In this document: positions 1 to 6,714 of the stretch, one piece after another
Layout: each line of letters opens with the position of its first letter
How positions within the stretch are numbered: position 1 is the stretch's first letter
Source: Thermoplasmatales archaeon
GTDB taxonomy: Archaea; Thermoplasmatota; E2; DHVEG-1
Direction: 5' to 3'
NCBI GenBank assembly: GCA_023140035.1
Contig: JAGLML010000016.1
Location: forward strand, 1 to 13,259
Length of the DNA stretch: 13,259 nucleotides
Position numbers and translations under genes: made by a program
Notes under the pieces: generated by a model
The model's input: the letters and a program-made list of their open reading frames with translations, nothing else
What the model was told of the DNA's origin: nothing
The model's database searches: none

Positions 1-14
1 CCAGAAGAATCTGT
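1..14. repeat. 14-bp direct repeat, copy 1 of 2
   Basis: The sequence CCAGAAGAATCTGT at 1-14 recurs exactly at 1779-1792, just downstream (minus strand) of the 1794-2357 membrane-protein gene. Copy 1 lies about 83 bases past the stop of the paralogous gene at 98-697. The motif is weakly self-complementary (CAGA/TCTG arms). It may mark the edge of a duplicated unit or be a 3'-end element. Nothing else is recognisable in 1-97. Confidence 0.4.
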
Positions 15-97
15 GATAAAGAGTATGATAACTGCAAAAGTTGGTATATTGAACAGATTTCATATTTGATAAGTTTGAACTGTAATTTTGCTCCGTA

Positions 98-697
98 TCA
101 CGGTGGACAGACAAATGAATTTGAACAATCCGGTATCCAGCTTAGAAAAAAGAATATCCACCACATCCGATCGAAAAGAATGTCTAAAATAAGCTCAATT
201 AGGCATCGAGGTATCCATTCACGATATAATGTGTAATCTTGCCACTCAACAATATTTCTATTGCCATTCTCTCTACTTGGAATTATTAAATATTCTTTTA
301 TTTGCTCTGGGTTATTTCTTAGATAATGTATAGAAGTAATTATTTTTCCAATATTCTTATCTTTGAGTTGGTTCCTGATAGTTAAATAATTTATAGTTTG
401 AGCCAGAAGCTTGTTGTATGATTTATCATCCATTCTGCTAATTCTATCTATCAACAATGCCCTCCTGGTATCCAACCTTGGAATTGATAAAATGCTTTCT
501 TCTCCCTTTCCAATATAATCACAAGCCAAATCCCTGCTTTCCTCATCTATCGCTCTCTTACTTCTAACACTAAACAATGGCGATGCTCTGGCAATAGTAG
601 AAGATTTAGTGGTTTGATAACCAACAACACCTGTAAACGACACCAGAACAAGTATTACAACTGCTATGATACTACCGAGGAGTATCTTTTTATTCAT
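98..697 (-). CDS. Small membrane-anchored protein, lineage-specific paralog A
   Basis: No known function can be assigned. The 199-residue product begins with a short positive stretch (MNKK) and a strongly hydrophobic segment at about residues 7-27, which is a signal anchor or signal peptide. A segment shared with the 1794-2357 product follows (TTKSSTIARASPLFSVRSKR, about 29-48), then an acidic, helical middle. The C-terminus is aromatic and hydrophobic (about 163-187) and carries several cysteines (165, 191, 197). The protein is therefore probably tethered to or exported across the membrane. The start is supported by GAGGTG nine bases upstream, lying over the stop region of the beta-helix gene, which ends only 6 bases before this ATG. 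The two are almost certainly co-transcribed and translationally coupled. The DNA of the N-terminal part is nearly identical to paralog B while the C-terminal part has diverged. Reality of the gene is well supported by this conservation; the role is unknown. Confidence 0.8.
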   Translation of the reverse strand: MNKKILLGSIIAVVILVLVSFTGVVGYQTTKSSTIARASPLFSVRSKRAIDEESRDLACDYIGKGEESILSIPRLDTRRALLIDRISRMDDKSYNKLLAQTINYLTIRNQLKDKNIGKIITSIHYLRNNPEQIKEYLIIPSRENGNRNIVEWQDYTLYREWIPRCLIELILDILFDRMWWIFFFLSWIPDCSNSFVCPP

Positions 698-703
698 TCT
701 CCA

Positions 704-1687
704 TCACACCTCTATGTTATATGGTCTTAGTGCTGGAAACCAGTCAAAGTTATACCAATCCATACCATATTCAGGATAAATCAAATAAACTCGACCTTTG
801 ATTATTTTTGGACCAAATTTAGGCTCATTCCAATAGTTTCTAAGCCATCTCGTATAAGGTTCCCCATCGAAAATAGCGTCTTTACCATTTGAGAAAAAAT
901 TGTTACCTATTACCTTATTTTTTATACCCAATTCTCTACTCACAATATTAATACCTATGTAATTGTCTTTAAGCTCGTTTCGATAAATTATATTGTTACC
1001 TGATCCTGAAATTATGATGCCACAGAGACCTGCATCATGTACAACATTCCAAATAACTATATTATTATTTGAGGAATCTCGTAGGTCAATACTTTTCCAA
1101 CCACTTGAATATATATTATTTTTCTTAATAATATTATTGTTTGATGACTGAATATCTATACCAATCGTACCTCCTTCTATATTATTATAAGATATTTCGA
1201 GTTCCGATGAATGTTTAACACTGATTCCTATGTAATCATCTTTAAAGATGTTTTTAGAAATTCTACATTCTTTGGAGTTAGAAACAGATATTCCTTCCGC
1301 AGGATAACCATGAACATTCGTAATCGTAAACCTCTCTACAATTACATGGTCGATAGAAATATGGACCCCATTTCCACCAGCATTAATAATTGTTGTATTC
1401 TTGTCTTCACCAACCAAATTTATTGTTTTTCCTATGTTAACATTCTCATAATACGTCCCATTATAAACAAACACCGTGTCCCCATCACTCGCATTATCTA
1501 TCGCATCCTGAATCTTTGTGTAGTTATTTGGACCAGAACCCCCGACATACAAGGTGTTACCGTCAAAGGACACGGTAGATGACTTTTCTACTACGTTAGT
1601 TCCAGTTGACGGAATAGCACTCACACTAATGAATAAGAGAATAACAGCAACTACTACTCCTTTCTTAATGAGGTTATTTCCTTCCAT
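704..1687 (-). CDS. Exported NosD-type right-handed beta-helix protein
   Basis: A secreted or cell-surface protein of the pectin-lyase-like parallel beta-helix fold (NosD/CASH type), 327 residues from the chosen start. Residues 8-25 form a signal peptide ending near AIPS. Residues 46-110 hold the usual entry segment (LYVGGSGPNNYTKIQDAIDN, then DGDTVFVYNGTYYENV). Residues 110-265 are short repeats rich in Asn with alternating small hydrophobics (SSNNNIIKKN, DSSNNNIVIWN, GSGNNIIYRN), each a helix rung. The tail (about 284-327, RNYWNEP...NFDWFPALRP) is the WP/DW-type ending seen in many archaeal surface beta-helix proteins. Several N-x-S/T sites suggest glycosylation. ATG 1687 has GAGGGG about 7 bases ahead; an upstream in-frame ATG at 1705 coincides with the expected transcription start, so 1687 is preferred. 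The ligand is unknown: such proteins bind or process polysaccharide in some families, but no catalytic residues can be assigned here. Confidence 0.85.
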   Translation of the reverse strand: MEGNNLIKKGVVVAVILLFISVSAIPSTGTNVVEKSSTVSFDGNTLYVGGSGPNNYTKIQDAIDNASDGDTVFVYNGTYYENVNIGKTINLVGEDKNTTIINAGGNGVHISIDHVIVERFTITNVHGYPAEGISVSNSKECRISKNIFKDDYIGISVKHSSELEISYNNIEGGTIGIDIQSSNNNIIKKNNIYSSGWKSIDLRDSSNNNIVIWNVVHDAGLCGIIISGSGNNIIYRNELKDNYIGINIVSRELGIKNKVIGNNFFSNGKDAIFDGEPYTRWLRNYWNEPKFGPKIIKGRVYLIYPEYGMDWYNFDWFPALRPYNIEV

Positions 1688-1703
1688 GAATTTCCCCCTC
1701 TTC

Positions 1704-1736
1704 ATATTAATAATGCAGAACTGATATATTTGTTTA
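1704..1736 (-). promoter_or_regulatory. Archaeal promoter of the beta-helix gene (repeat copy 1)
   Basis: Read on the minus strand, the sequence gives TAAACAAATATATCAG then an AT-rich stretch ending in ATG. The TATA box AAATATAT (1724-1731) is centred about 22 bases from 1705, so transcription should start near there, leaving a leader of about 18 nt with the GAGGGG site. The same 33 bp, with about three differences, lies at 2368-2400 ahead of the membrane-protein gene. Nothing else was seen between 1737 and 1778. Confidence 0.6.
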
Positions 1737-1778
1737 ACTGATGTTTCCCTAATAATTACTGCCAATTTTGTTTTTAGC

Positions 1779-1792
1779 CCAGAAGAATCTGT
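1779..1792. repeat. 14-bp direct repeat, copy 2 of 2
   Basis: Exact second copy of CCAGAAGAATCTGT, starting immediately after the stop codon (minus strand) of the 1794-2357 gene and lying upstream of the beta-helix promoter. See copy 1 at 1-14. Confidence 0.4.
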
Positions 1793-1793
1793 T

Positions 1794-2357
1794 CTAACAA
1801 GGGCTTTGAAAAGAAGGAGAAATAAACAAATACCATACTATCGCCCAATAAATAATAAATAGAATAAAACCTAAAATAAAATCAGGGAAATAACAATCAA
1901 AAGAAGGCATTCCATCTAAAATCATATCATTATTGATTTTGTGTATATCGGAAAGATTATATTCGTTTGAATTTGATTTCAATTGGTTAATTAAAGTTGT
2001 AATTTTTTCATCTTTCATCTTGTGATTCATATTTAATTGATTTATGGCAATTTGAACACATCTATAGAACGATTTATCATCTATTTTACCAATGATAGTT
2101 TTCACTTTTTGTATTAATGCCGTTATATTATTCCGTTTTAAAATTGGTATCTTAATATCTTCTCCTTTCCCAACATACTCACAACTCAAATCCTTGCTTT
2201 CTTTATCTATCGCCCTCTTGCTTCTAACACTGAAAAGTGGTGATGCTTTGGCAATGGTAGAAGATTTAGTGGTTTGATACCCTACAACGCCTGTAAACGA
2301 TACCAGAACAAGTATTACAACTGCTATGATACTACATATTAGTATGTCCTTTCTCAT
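1794..2357 (-). CDS. Small membrane protein, lineage-specific paralog B
   Basis: Paralog of the 98-697 product, 187 residues from ATG 2357; function unknown. The N-terminal hydrophobic segment (about 6-26, SIIAVVILVLVSFTGVVGYQ) and the following TTKSSTIAKASPLFSVRSKR stretch are nearly identical to paralog A, and the starts align exactly with this choice. The middle is helical and charged. A second strongly hydrophobic helix at about 159-179 (FILGFILFIIYWAIVWYLFI) makes this a likely two-pass or C-terminally anchored membrane protein with the central part outside. ATG 2357 is preceded by GGGGAAG at a normal distance. The in-frame ATG at 2369 sits at the predicted transcription start and is less likely to be used. 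It is first in the minus-strand group of three genes. The near-identical N-termini with different C-termini suggest a family whose exposed part varies. Confidence 0.8.
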   Translation of the reverse strand: MRKDILICSIIAVVILVLVSFTGVVGYQTTKSSTIAKASPLFSVRSKRAIDKESKDLSCEYVGKGEDIKIPILKRNNITALIQKVKTIIGKIDDKSFYRCVQIAINQLNMNHKMKDEKITTLINQLKSNSNEYNLSDIHKINNDMILDGMPSFDCYFPDFILGFILFIIYWAIVWYLFISPSFQSPC

Positions 2358-2367
2358 ACTCTTCCCC

Positions 2368-2400
2368 ATATTAATAATGCACTTCTGATATATTTGTTTA
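2368..2400 (-). promoter_or_regulatory. Archaeal promoter of membrane protein B (repeat copy 2)
   Basis: The minus-strand TATA box AAATATAT (2388-2395) is centred about 22 bases from the ATG at 2369. Together with 1704-1736 it is a 33-bp near-exact repeat differing mainly at three positions (GAA versus CTT in the plus-strand reading). A duplicated promoter suggests shared control of the two transcription units. Confidence 0.6.
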
Positions 2401-2420
2401 TCCCTGCCAATGGGTAGTAT

Positions 2421-2428
2421 TTATATAA
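2421..2428 (+). promoter_or_regulatory. TATA box of the beta-propeller gene
   Basis: TTATATAA at 2421-2428 places the start of transcription near 2449-2451. GGAGGT follows at 2454-2459, with a TTG start 6 bases later at 2466. It faces away from the minus-strand promoter at 2368-2400, making 2370-2450 a divergent control region. Confidence 0.6.
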
Positions 2429-2465
2429 CACGTCTTTGATAGATATTAGTATGGGAGGTAAAACA

Positions 2466-4430
2466 TTGGTTAAGAACACTCTTGTTTTTGGTATTATACT
2501 GTTGTTCATCGTTTCAGCAGTCAGTCCTATGGTTATAGGATTCAATGCTGTTAAGAGTGAGAGAGATGAGTTGTTAGATAATCTGACTTTCTACTGCCTT
2601 GATGCAAGTGGTAGCAATGCAAAGTATGAGTATTATAAAGAAAAGTTGCTCAAAGAGTACTCAAATGATGGCATGGAGATTGTAGATAAAGTAACAATAT
2701 CTATAGAATCACCGCAAACAATTGTATCATCAGGCCCTATGGATTCATCATGGCCGATGAAATGCCATGACACCCATCATACAAGTAGAAGCCCGTATAA
2801 TACTGCTAATGTCACAGGTCAGGAAAAATGGCGTTTTAGAGCAAATGAGGGTGTGGACGGCGGTCCAATTATTGGAAATGATGGGACAATATATTTTGGA
2901 GATAAAGAAGGGCATGTTTATGCTATACATTCGAATGGCTCATTGAAATGGGAATACCATACAGGTTATAATTTTATTACTTCCACTCCTGCTCTTGCTG
3001 AAGATGGAACCCTCTATGTTGGTTCATGGGACCATTATTTATATGCAATTAATTCAAGCAGTGGTGTCAGGAAATGGAAGTTTAACGCAAGAGGTACAAT
3101 AGCATCATCTCCTACTATCGCTGGAGATGGTACCATCTATTTCGGAACGATGTGGGATAGTCAAACGGGTCATAGAATTTATGCAGCCAATCCGAATGGA
3201 ACCGAGAAATGGCAATACAAAACAGGCAATGATATAACATCTGACCCTGTTATAGGTGATGATGGAACCGTCTATGTTGGTTCTTGTGACACATATTTCT
3301 ACGCTATGCATCCCAACGGTACACTAAAATGGCGGTTCAAAACAGGGGATTATATAAAAGGTCCTGCATCAATAGCTGATGACGGAACGGTTTATATTGG
3401 TTCTTTTGATGGTTATCTATATGCTCTTTATCCAAACAATGGCACGATGAAATGGAAATATGGGGCTGGAACCGAAACAAACCCTTCAATTGCAAGTGAT
3501 GGCACTATCTACGTTGGTAGCTTGAACAAACTTCATGCGATTTATCCAAACGGAACAAGAAAATGGACTTTTACCGTTGGTTCTAGTTCAGCACACATTA
3601 CTCAGTCATCTCCTGCTATCTCAGCAGATGGAATCATCTATGTTGGTACGCAAATTGGTAGTGTTAAGGGTGGTGATATTATCGCTGTTAACCCTGATGG
3701 TACTGAACAATGGAGAAAATTGATTTGCAATGAATGGATTAGGTCATCGCCTTGTATCGCTGAAGATGGAACCGTGTATATCGGGTCACAAGATAATGGA
3801 GGTTATCTTCATGCATTTGGACCAGTAGACTCAAACAGCCCTCCAGAAACACCCACGATTTCAGGAGCGACAAATGGAAAAGTTAGAGAAGACTATTGGT
3901 ATACTTTTCGTGCTGTAGACCCTGATAACAACCCTATTTCCTGGTACATCGAATGGGGAGATGGCACAAATACTGGATGGACTCTTGAACGTGCTTCTAA
4001 TGAAAATTGCTACTATGAGCATAAATGGTTGATTAGAGGTGCATATACAATACGGGCAAAAGCAAAGATAACAAAAAGAATCTATCCACATCTATTTAGA
4101 GCATCTTTAATAACACACATGGATGAGAATGGGGCATCTATGATGGAGATAAAGGCACAAAGTAGACATAAAGATGTAAAGACTCTGGAGATTTATATAA
4201 GACATTCAGAAGAACATATAAAAAATGTTTATATGAACACTGTACCAACGCTAGATGGACCACAAGAACCAAAGAAACCTAAACCAATACCAAAACGAAT
4301 AGAGCCAATACCACAACAGCAAAATAGGGAAGATAAATACATTGATTTGCTTAGAGAAGGATTCATAACACGAGATGATTTCTTAAAACTGGTAGGATTA
4401 GATGACCAACAAATTGAAGGATATGCATAA
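2466..4430 (+). CDS. Exported beta-propeller/PKD-like protein fused to a tyrosine recombinase tail
   Basis: Chimeric protein, 654 residues from TTG 2466 (GGAGGT six bases upstream; ATG 2451, at the predicted transcript start, is the alternative). Residues 1-25 are a signal peptide. A lead-in ends in WPMKCHDTHHTSRSPY (about 96-111). Residues about 118-452 are eight repeats of about 40 residues with the core DGT[IVL]Y[VFI]G and a W-[KR]-[FY] strand, a PQQ/BamB-like propeller. Residues about 458-534 are PKD-like (SPPETPTISG..., WYIEWGDGT, YTIRAKAK). At about residue 535 (base 4068) the usual end of that domain is lost and the frame continues into the second half of a tyrosine recombinase: HLFR (H542, R545), a GAS...EIKAQSRHKD helix with H568, and the nucleophile context LEIYIRHSEEH (Y577). 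A Lys/Pro linker and a SHOCT-like end (DKYIDLLREGFITRDDFLKLVG) follow. The first catalytic Arg is absent, so recombinase activity is not expected. The propeller is presumably displayed outside the cell. Confidence 0.85.
   Translation: MVKNTLVFGIILLFIVSAVSPMVIGFNAVKSERDELLDNLTFYCLDASGSNAKYEYYKEKLLKEYSNDGMEIVDKVTISIESPQTIVSSGPMDSSWPMKCHDTHHTSRSPYNTANVTGQEKWRFRANEGVDGGPIIGNDGTIYFGDKEGHVYAIHSNGSLKWEYHTGYNFITSTPALAEDGTLYVGSWDHYLYAINSSSGVRKWKFNARGTIASSPTIAGDGTIYFGTMWDSQTGHRIYAANPNGTEKWQYKTGNDITSDPVIGDDGTVYVGSCDTYFYAMHPNGTLKWRFKTGDYIKGPASIADDGTVYIGSFDGYLYALYPNNGTMKWKYGAGTETNPSIASDGTIYVGSLNKLHAIYPNGTRKWTFTVGSSSAHITQSSPAISADGIIYVGTQIGSVKGGDIIAVNPDGTEQWRKLICNEWIRSSPCIAEDGTVYIGSQDNGGYLHAFGPVDSNSPPETPTISGATNGKVREDYWYTFRAVDPDNNPISWYIEWGDGTNTGWTLERASNENCYYEHKWLIRGAYTIRAKAKITKRIYPHLFRASLITHMDENGASMMEIKAQSRHKDVKTLEIYIRHSEEHIKNVYMNTVPTLDGPQEPKKPKPIPKRIEPIPQQQNREDKYIDLLREGFITRDDFLKLVGLDDQQIEGYA
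4068..4430 (+). pseudogene. C-terminal fragment of a tyrosine recombinase (integrase)
   Basis: The last 120 codons of the propeller gene match the end of XerC/D- or phage-type integrases as seen in archaea: box II H-x-x-R in YPHLFRASLITHM, the His-bearing helix in AQSRHKDVKTLEIY, and the Tyr nucleophile. Everything before this, including the core-binding domain and the first catalytic Arg, is missing. The C-terminal extension with Pro/Lys repeats and a short SHOCT-like helical pair resembles tails of some archaeal integrases (recalled, not searched). It is read in frame with the upstream gene, so it may be translated, but it is best treated as a captured remnant. Confidence 0.8.
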
Positions 4431-4433
4431 TGA

Positions 4434-4551
4434 GGTTGATAAAATACTTGAAATGGGTTAATAAAATAACCCTAATTGAGTGTTTTATTATCCGTTGGTT
4501 AATAAAATCAATATTTTATTAAGGTCTAGGTCGATTCTGATTTTATTACAA
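4434..4551. repeat. Six TAATAAAAT-type motifs in both orientations, with hairpin
   Basis: Plus-strand copies of GGTT[AG]ATAAAAT lie at 4434-4445, 4456-4467 and 4497-4508. Minus-strand copies are GGATAATAAAAC (4482-4493), CCTTAATAAAAT (4513-4524) and TTGTAATAAAAT (4540-4551). The pair 4499-4508 and 4513-4522 forms a perfect 10-bp stem with a 4-nt loop, and GGGTTA/TAACCC at 4455-4472 is a smaller dyad. The cluster fills the gap between the integrase remnant and the deaminase ATG. It could be integrase binding or attachment sequence, an iteron-like array, a terminator, or simply AT-rich promoter DNA. The deaminase promoter must also lie here (ATATTTTATTA near 4511-4521). Confidence 0.5.
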
Positions 4552-5012
4552 TGCTGGAAAAGGTAGAGAATGATAGACCACCGTACGATGAATACTTTAT
4601 GGAAATGGCCCATGTCGTATCAAAGAGAAGTACCTGTTTACGGAGGAAGGTCGGAGCCATACTTGTAAAAGATAAACATATTTTAAGTACAGGTTACAAT
4701 GGCGCTCCAAAAGGTTTTAAACATTGTTCTGAAGTAGGCTGCATAAGGGAAAAAAAGGATATTCCATCCGGCGAAAGACATGAACTTTGCCGAGGATTGC
4801 ATGCAGAGCAGAATGCAATTATTCAAGCAGCTGTCTTTGGTGTTTCCATAACAAACTCTACACTGTATTGTACCAGTACACCATGTGTTGTTTGTGTTAA
4901 AATGCTTATAAATGCTGGCGTAAAAGAGATTATTTATTCTGGCGAATATCCTGATGACCTTGCAAAAAAGATGCTTAGAGAGAGCAATTTAAAAATAAAA
5001 AGATTTAAATAA
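4551..5012 (+). CDS. Deoxycytidylate (dCMP) deaminase
   Basis: Cytosolic zinc enzyme that deaminates dCMP to dUMP, supplying the precursor for dTMP synthesis. The 153 residues span the whole cytidine/dCMP deaminase fold. Residues 11-40 carry the conserved start (PYDEYFMEMAHVVSKRSTCL, then RRKVGAILVKD). GYNGAPKGFKHC is at 48-59, the catalytic HAEQNAI at 84-90 (H84 zinc, E86 proton shuttle) and the zinc pair at 111-115 (PCVVC, C112 and C115). LINAGVKEIIY follows at 119-129. The length and the GER-HELC-RGLHAE spacing fit ComEB/dCMP-type enzymes rather than cytidine or tRNA deaminases. No strong ribosome site precedes ATG 4551, so a short leader or leaderless transcript is likely. It lies next to the integrase remnant, but its sequence looks like an ordinary chromosomal gene. 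Confidence 0.93.
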   Translation: MLEKVENDRPPYDEYFMEMAHVVSKRSTCLRRKVGAILVKDKHILSTGYNGAPKGFKHCSEVGCIREKKDIPSGERHELCRGLHAEQNAIIQAAVFGVSITNSTLYCTSTPCVVCVKMLINAGVKEIIYSGEYPDDLAKKMLRESNLKIKRFK

Positions 5013-5033
5013 TAGAGTTACATATAAAAATTG

Positions 5034-5105
5034 GTCGAAAATTCAATAAAAAAAATCTATCAAAAATTTGAAAAATAAGAAAAATATATATAGTCGAGAA
5101 TTGAT
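5034..5105 (+). promoter_or_regulatory. Promoter and possible operators of the winged-helix gene
   Basis: A clear TATA box, AAAATATATATA, lies at 5081-5092, predicting a start near 5112. GAGGAG at 5115-5120 is 5 bases from ATG 5126. Two copies of GTCGARAATT (5034-5043 and 5093-5102) flank the TATA box, and a dyad TCAAA-AA-TTTGA (5060-5071) sits just upstream of it. These are reasonable binding sites for autoregulation, but this is inferred from position only. Confidence 0.5.
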
Positions 5106-5125
5106 TTATTTCATGAGGAGAAATC

Positions 5126-5515
5126 ATGAAACGAAGAAGATCATTTGTGTTGGATGAAAAGGATACAAAAGCTGTCCGGCTCTTTGCTGAGCTTGGTATG
5201 CCAAAGAATCTTGCTAAGACATTAATGTATATCTCTCAGGTTGAAGAATGCCGCTCTGCAGATGTTGAGCAAGGGGCAGATCTTCGACAGCCTGAAGTAA
5301 GCGTTGCTATGCAAGAACTAAGGCGAAGAGGATGGGCAAAAAAACGAGATATTAAAAAGAAGGGGAAAGGAAGACCGGTACATCTTTACAAACTCACACA
5401 AGATTTACCTGGCATTTTAAAGAGTTTTGAAAAAGAAAAGATGAAAGAAGTAGAAAACATCAAGCAAGATCTCACTCAATTGAATCGCCTAGTTTCTACT
5501 ATCGAAAAAACTTAG
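5126..5515 (+). CDS. Winged-helix transcriptional regulator
   Basis: Probable DNA-binding regulator of an archaeal ArsR/TrmB-like winged-helix type; target unknown. The 129-residue protein starts basic (MKRRRSF). Helices at about 16-40 (AVRLFAELGMPKNLAKTLMY) lead to the helix-turn-helix at about 44-70 (RSADVEQGADLRQPEVSVAM, then QELRRRGW), where QPEVSVAMQEL is the recognition helix. The wing is at 71-90 with a very basic KKRDIKKKGKGRP tip. Residues 94-128 form a charged coiled coil, probably for dimerisation. There is no ligand-binding domain and no cysteine pattern for metal sensing. It has its own TATA box and good ribosome site. The next gene starts 85 bases later on the same strand but with its own ribosome site, so joint transcription is possible. 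Confidence 0.85.
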   Translation: MKRRRSFVLDEKDTKAVRLFAELGMPKNLAKTLMYISQVEECRSADVEQGADLRQPEVSVAMQELRRRGWAKKRDIKKKGKGRPVHLYKLTQDLPGILKSFEKEKMKEVENIKQDLTQLNRLVSTIEKT

Positions 5516-5600
5516 ATGCACCTTAACTAATCCTAGAATTACTTCTTCTTTATTATTTAGTGGTAAAAAGTACTCGATATATGTATCTGGTGATATCTTA

Positions 5601-6689
5601 GTGAAAAATAGAGCCAAAAATATTTTTAACACAATTGAAAAAAATTTAGATGCAATTGTTATAAAAAATGCCACTCATCCATTTATCGACGACAATTTCT
5701 TTTATATAACAGGCCTGGAAAAAGGGATTTTTGAAGGATCTCTTCTTATTGTATGTCCTGATGGCACTCTTGATCTTTTAGTTTCTGAACTTGAAGCAGA
5801 AAGTGCAAGTAAAGCAAAAGCAGATATTCATATATATAAAGATAAAGAAGACATAAAAAATATTATCAAAACATCTTTTTCATCTCTCAAGAATGTCGGT
5901 GTGAATTATACTGGTCTTTCACATAGAGATTTTTGTAAACTAAAAGACGTGTTTCAGAAATCCAAATTTACTGATGTTTCAGAAGAACTTCTCAAAACAA
6001 GGCTAGTAAAAGACGAAATGGAAATAGAGCTCATCAAAAAAGCATGCATGATATCAGACAAAGTTATGGAAAAAATACCAGATATGTTGCATGAAGGAAT
6101 GTACGAATATGAAATAGCCGCAGAGATAGATTATCTCCTACAAAAACAAGGTGCAGATAAACCTGCGTTTGAGACTATTTCCTCTTTTAGTAAAAATACG
6201 GCAGAACCACATTACAGCCATGGTGATACCAGATTAAAAAAAGGCGATTTTGCCTTGCTTGATTTTGGTGCATGTTTTCGAAAATATAATTCAGATATGA
6301 CACGAACGTTTGTCTTTGGAAACGCAGACAAAAAGCAAAAGGAAATGTATGAAACAGTGTTGGGGGCACAAAAAGTGGGTTTCGATGCAATAAAGCCAGG
6401 AATACAAACAAGCGACGTACATAATGCCGTCAGTTCATATATCGATAACACGAGATTCAAAGGTCGTTTTATTCATTCCACCGGTCATGCTCTTGGACTT
6501 GCCGTTCATGATGGAGTAGGATTTGGCTCTGATAGTCATGTTGACATACAAGAAAACATGGTGTTTACTGTTGAACCTGGTGTGTATATTCCTGGGTTTG
6601 GTGGGGTAAGAATAGAAGATGATATCTTAGTAAAAAAAGAGGGTATGGAGCTGTTGACAACGAGCTCTAGAACATTGTTAGAGATCTAA
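5601..6689 (+). CDS. M24 family metallopeptidase (Xaa-Pro dipeptidase/aminopeptidase type)
   Basis: Cytosolic metal-dependent peptidase of the pita-bread fold, probably releasing residues preceding proline. Residues 1-125 are the creatinase/prolidase N-terminal domain (FFYITGLEKGIFEGSLLIV). Residues about 138-355 are the catalytic domain. The dinuclear metal ligands are all visible: D221 (LLDFGA), D232 (NSDMTRTF), H296 (HSTGHALGL), E325 (FTVEPGVYIPG) and E339 (GVRIEDD). The supporting histidines H204 (EPHYSHG) and H303 (AVHDGVG) are also present. At 362 residues it has the usual length of PepQ-type prolidases, and it should be active. Whether it is a dipeptidase or an aminopeptidase cannot be told by eye. 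The start is GTG 5601 with GGTGAT six bases upstream. Nothing ties it to its neighbours. Confidence 0.93.
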   Translation: MKNRAKNIFNTIEKNLDAIVIKNATHPFIDDNFFYITGLEKGIFEGSLLIVCPDGTLDLLVSELEAESASKAKADIHIYKDKEDIKNIIKTSFSSLKNVGVNYTGLSHRDFCKLKDVFQKSKFTDVSEELLKTRLVKDEMEIELIKKACMISDKVMEKIPDMLHEGMYEYEIAAEIDYLLQKQGADKPAFETISSFSKNTAEPHYSHGDTRLKKGDFALLDFGACFRKYNSDMTRTFVFGNADKKQKEMYETVLGAQKVGFDAIKPGIQTSDVHNAVSSYIDNTRFKGRFIHSTGHALGLAVHDGVGFGSDSHVDIQENMVFTVEPGVYIPGFGGVRIEDDILVKKEGMELLTTSSRTLLEI

Positions 6690-6714
6690 TTTTGTATGAA
6701 GGAAGCGTTTAATA

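Noticed and set aside
1211..1582. Plus-strand 123-codon frame inside the beta-helix gene
   Set aside because: Antisense shadow of the Asn-rich repeats of the NosD-type gene.
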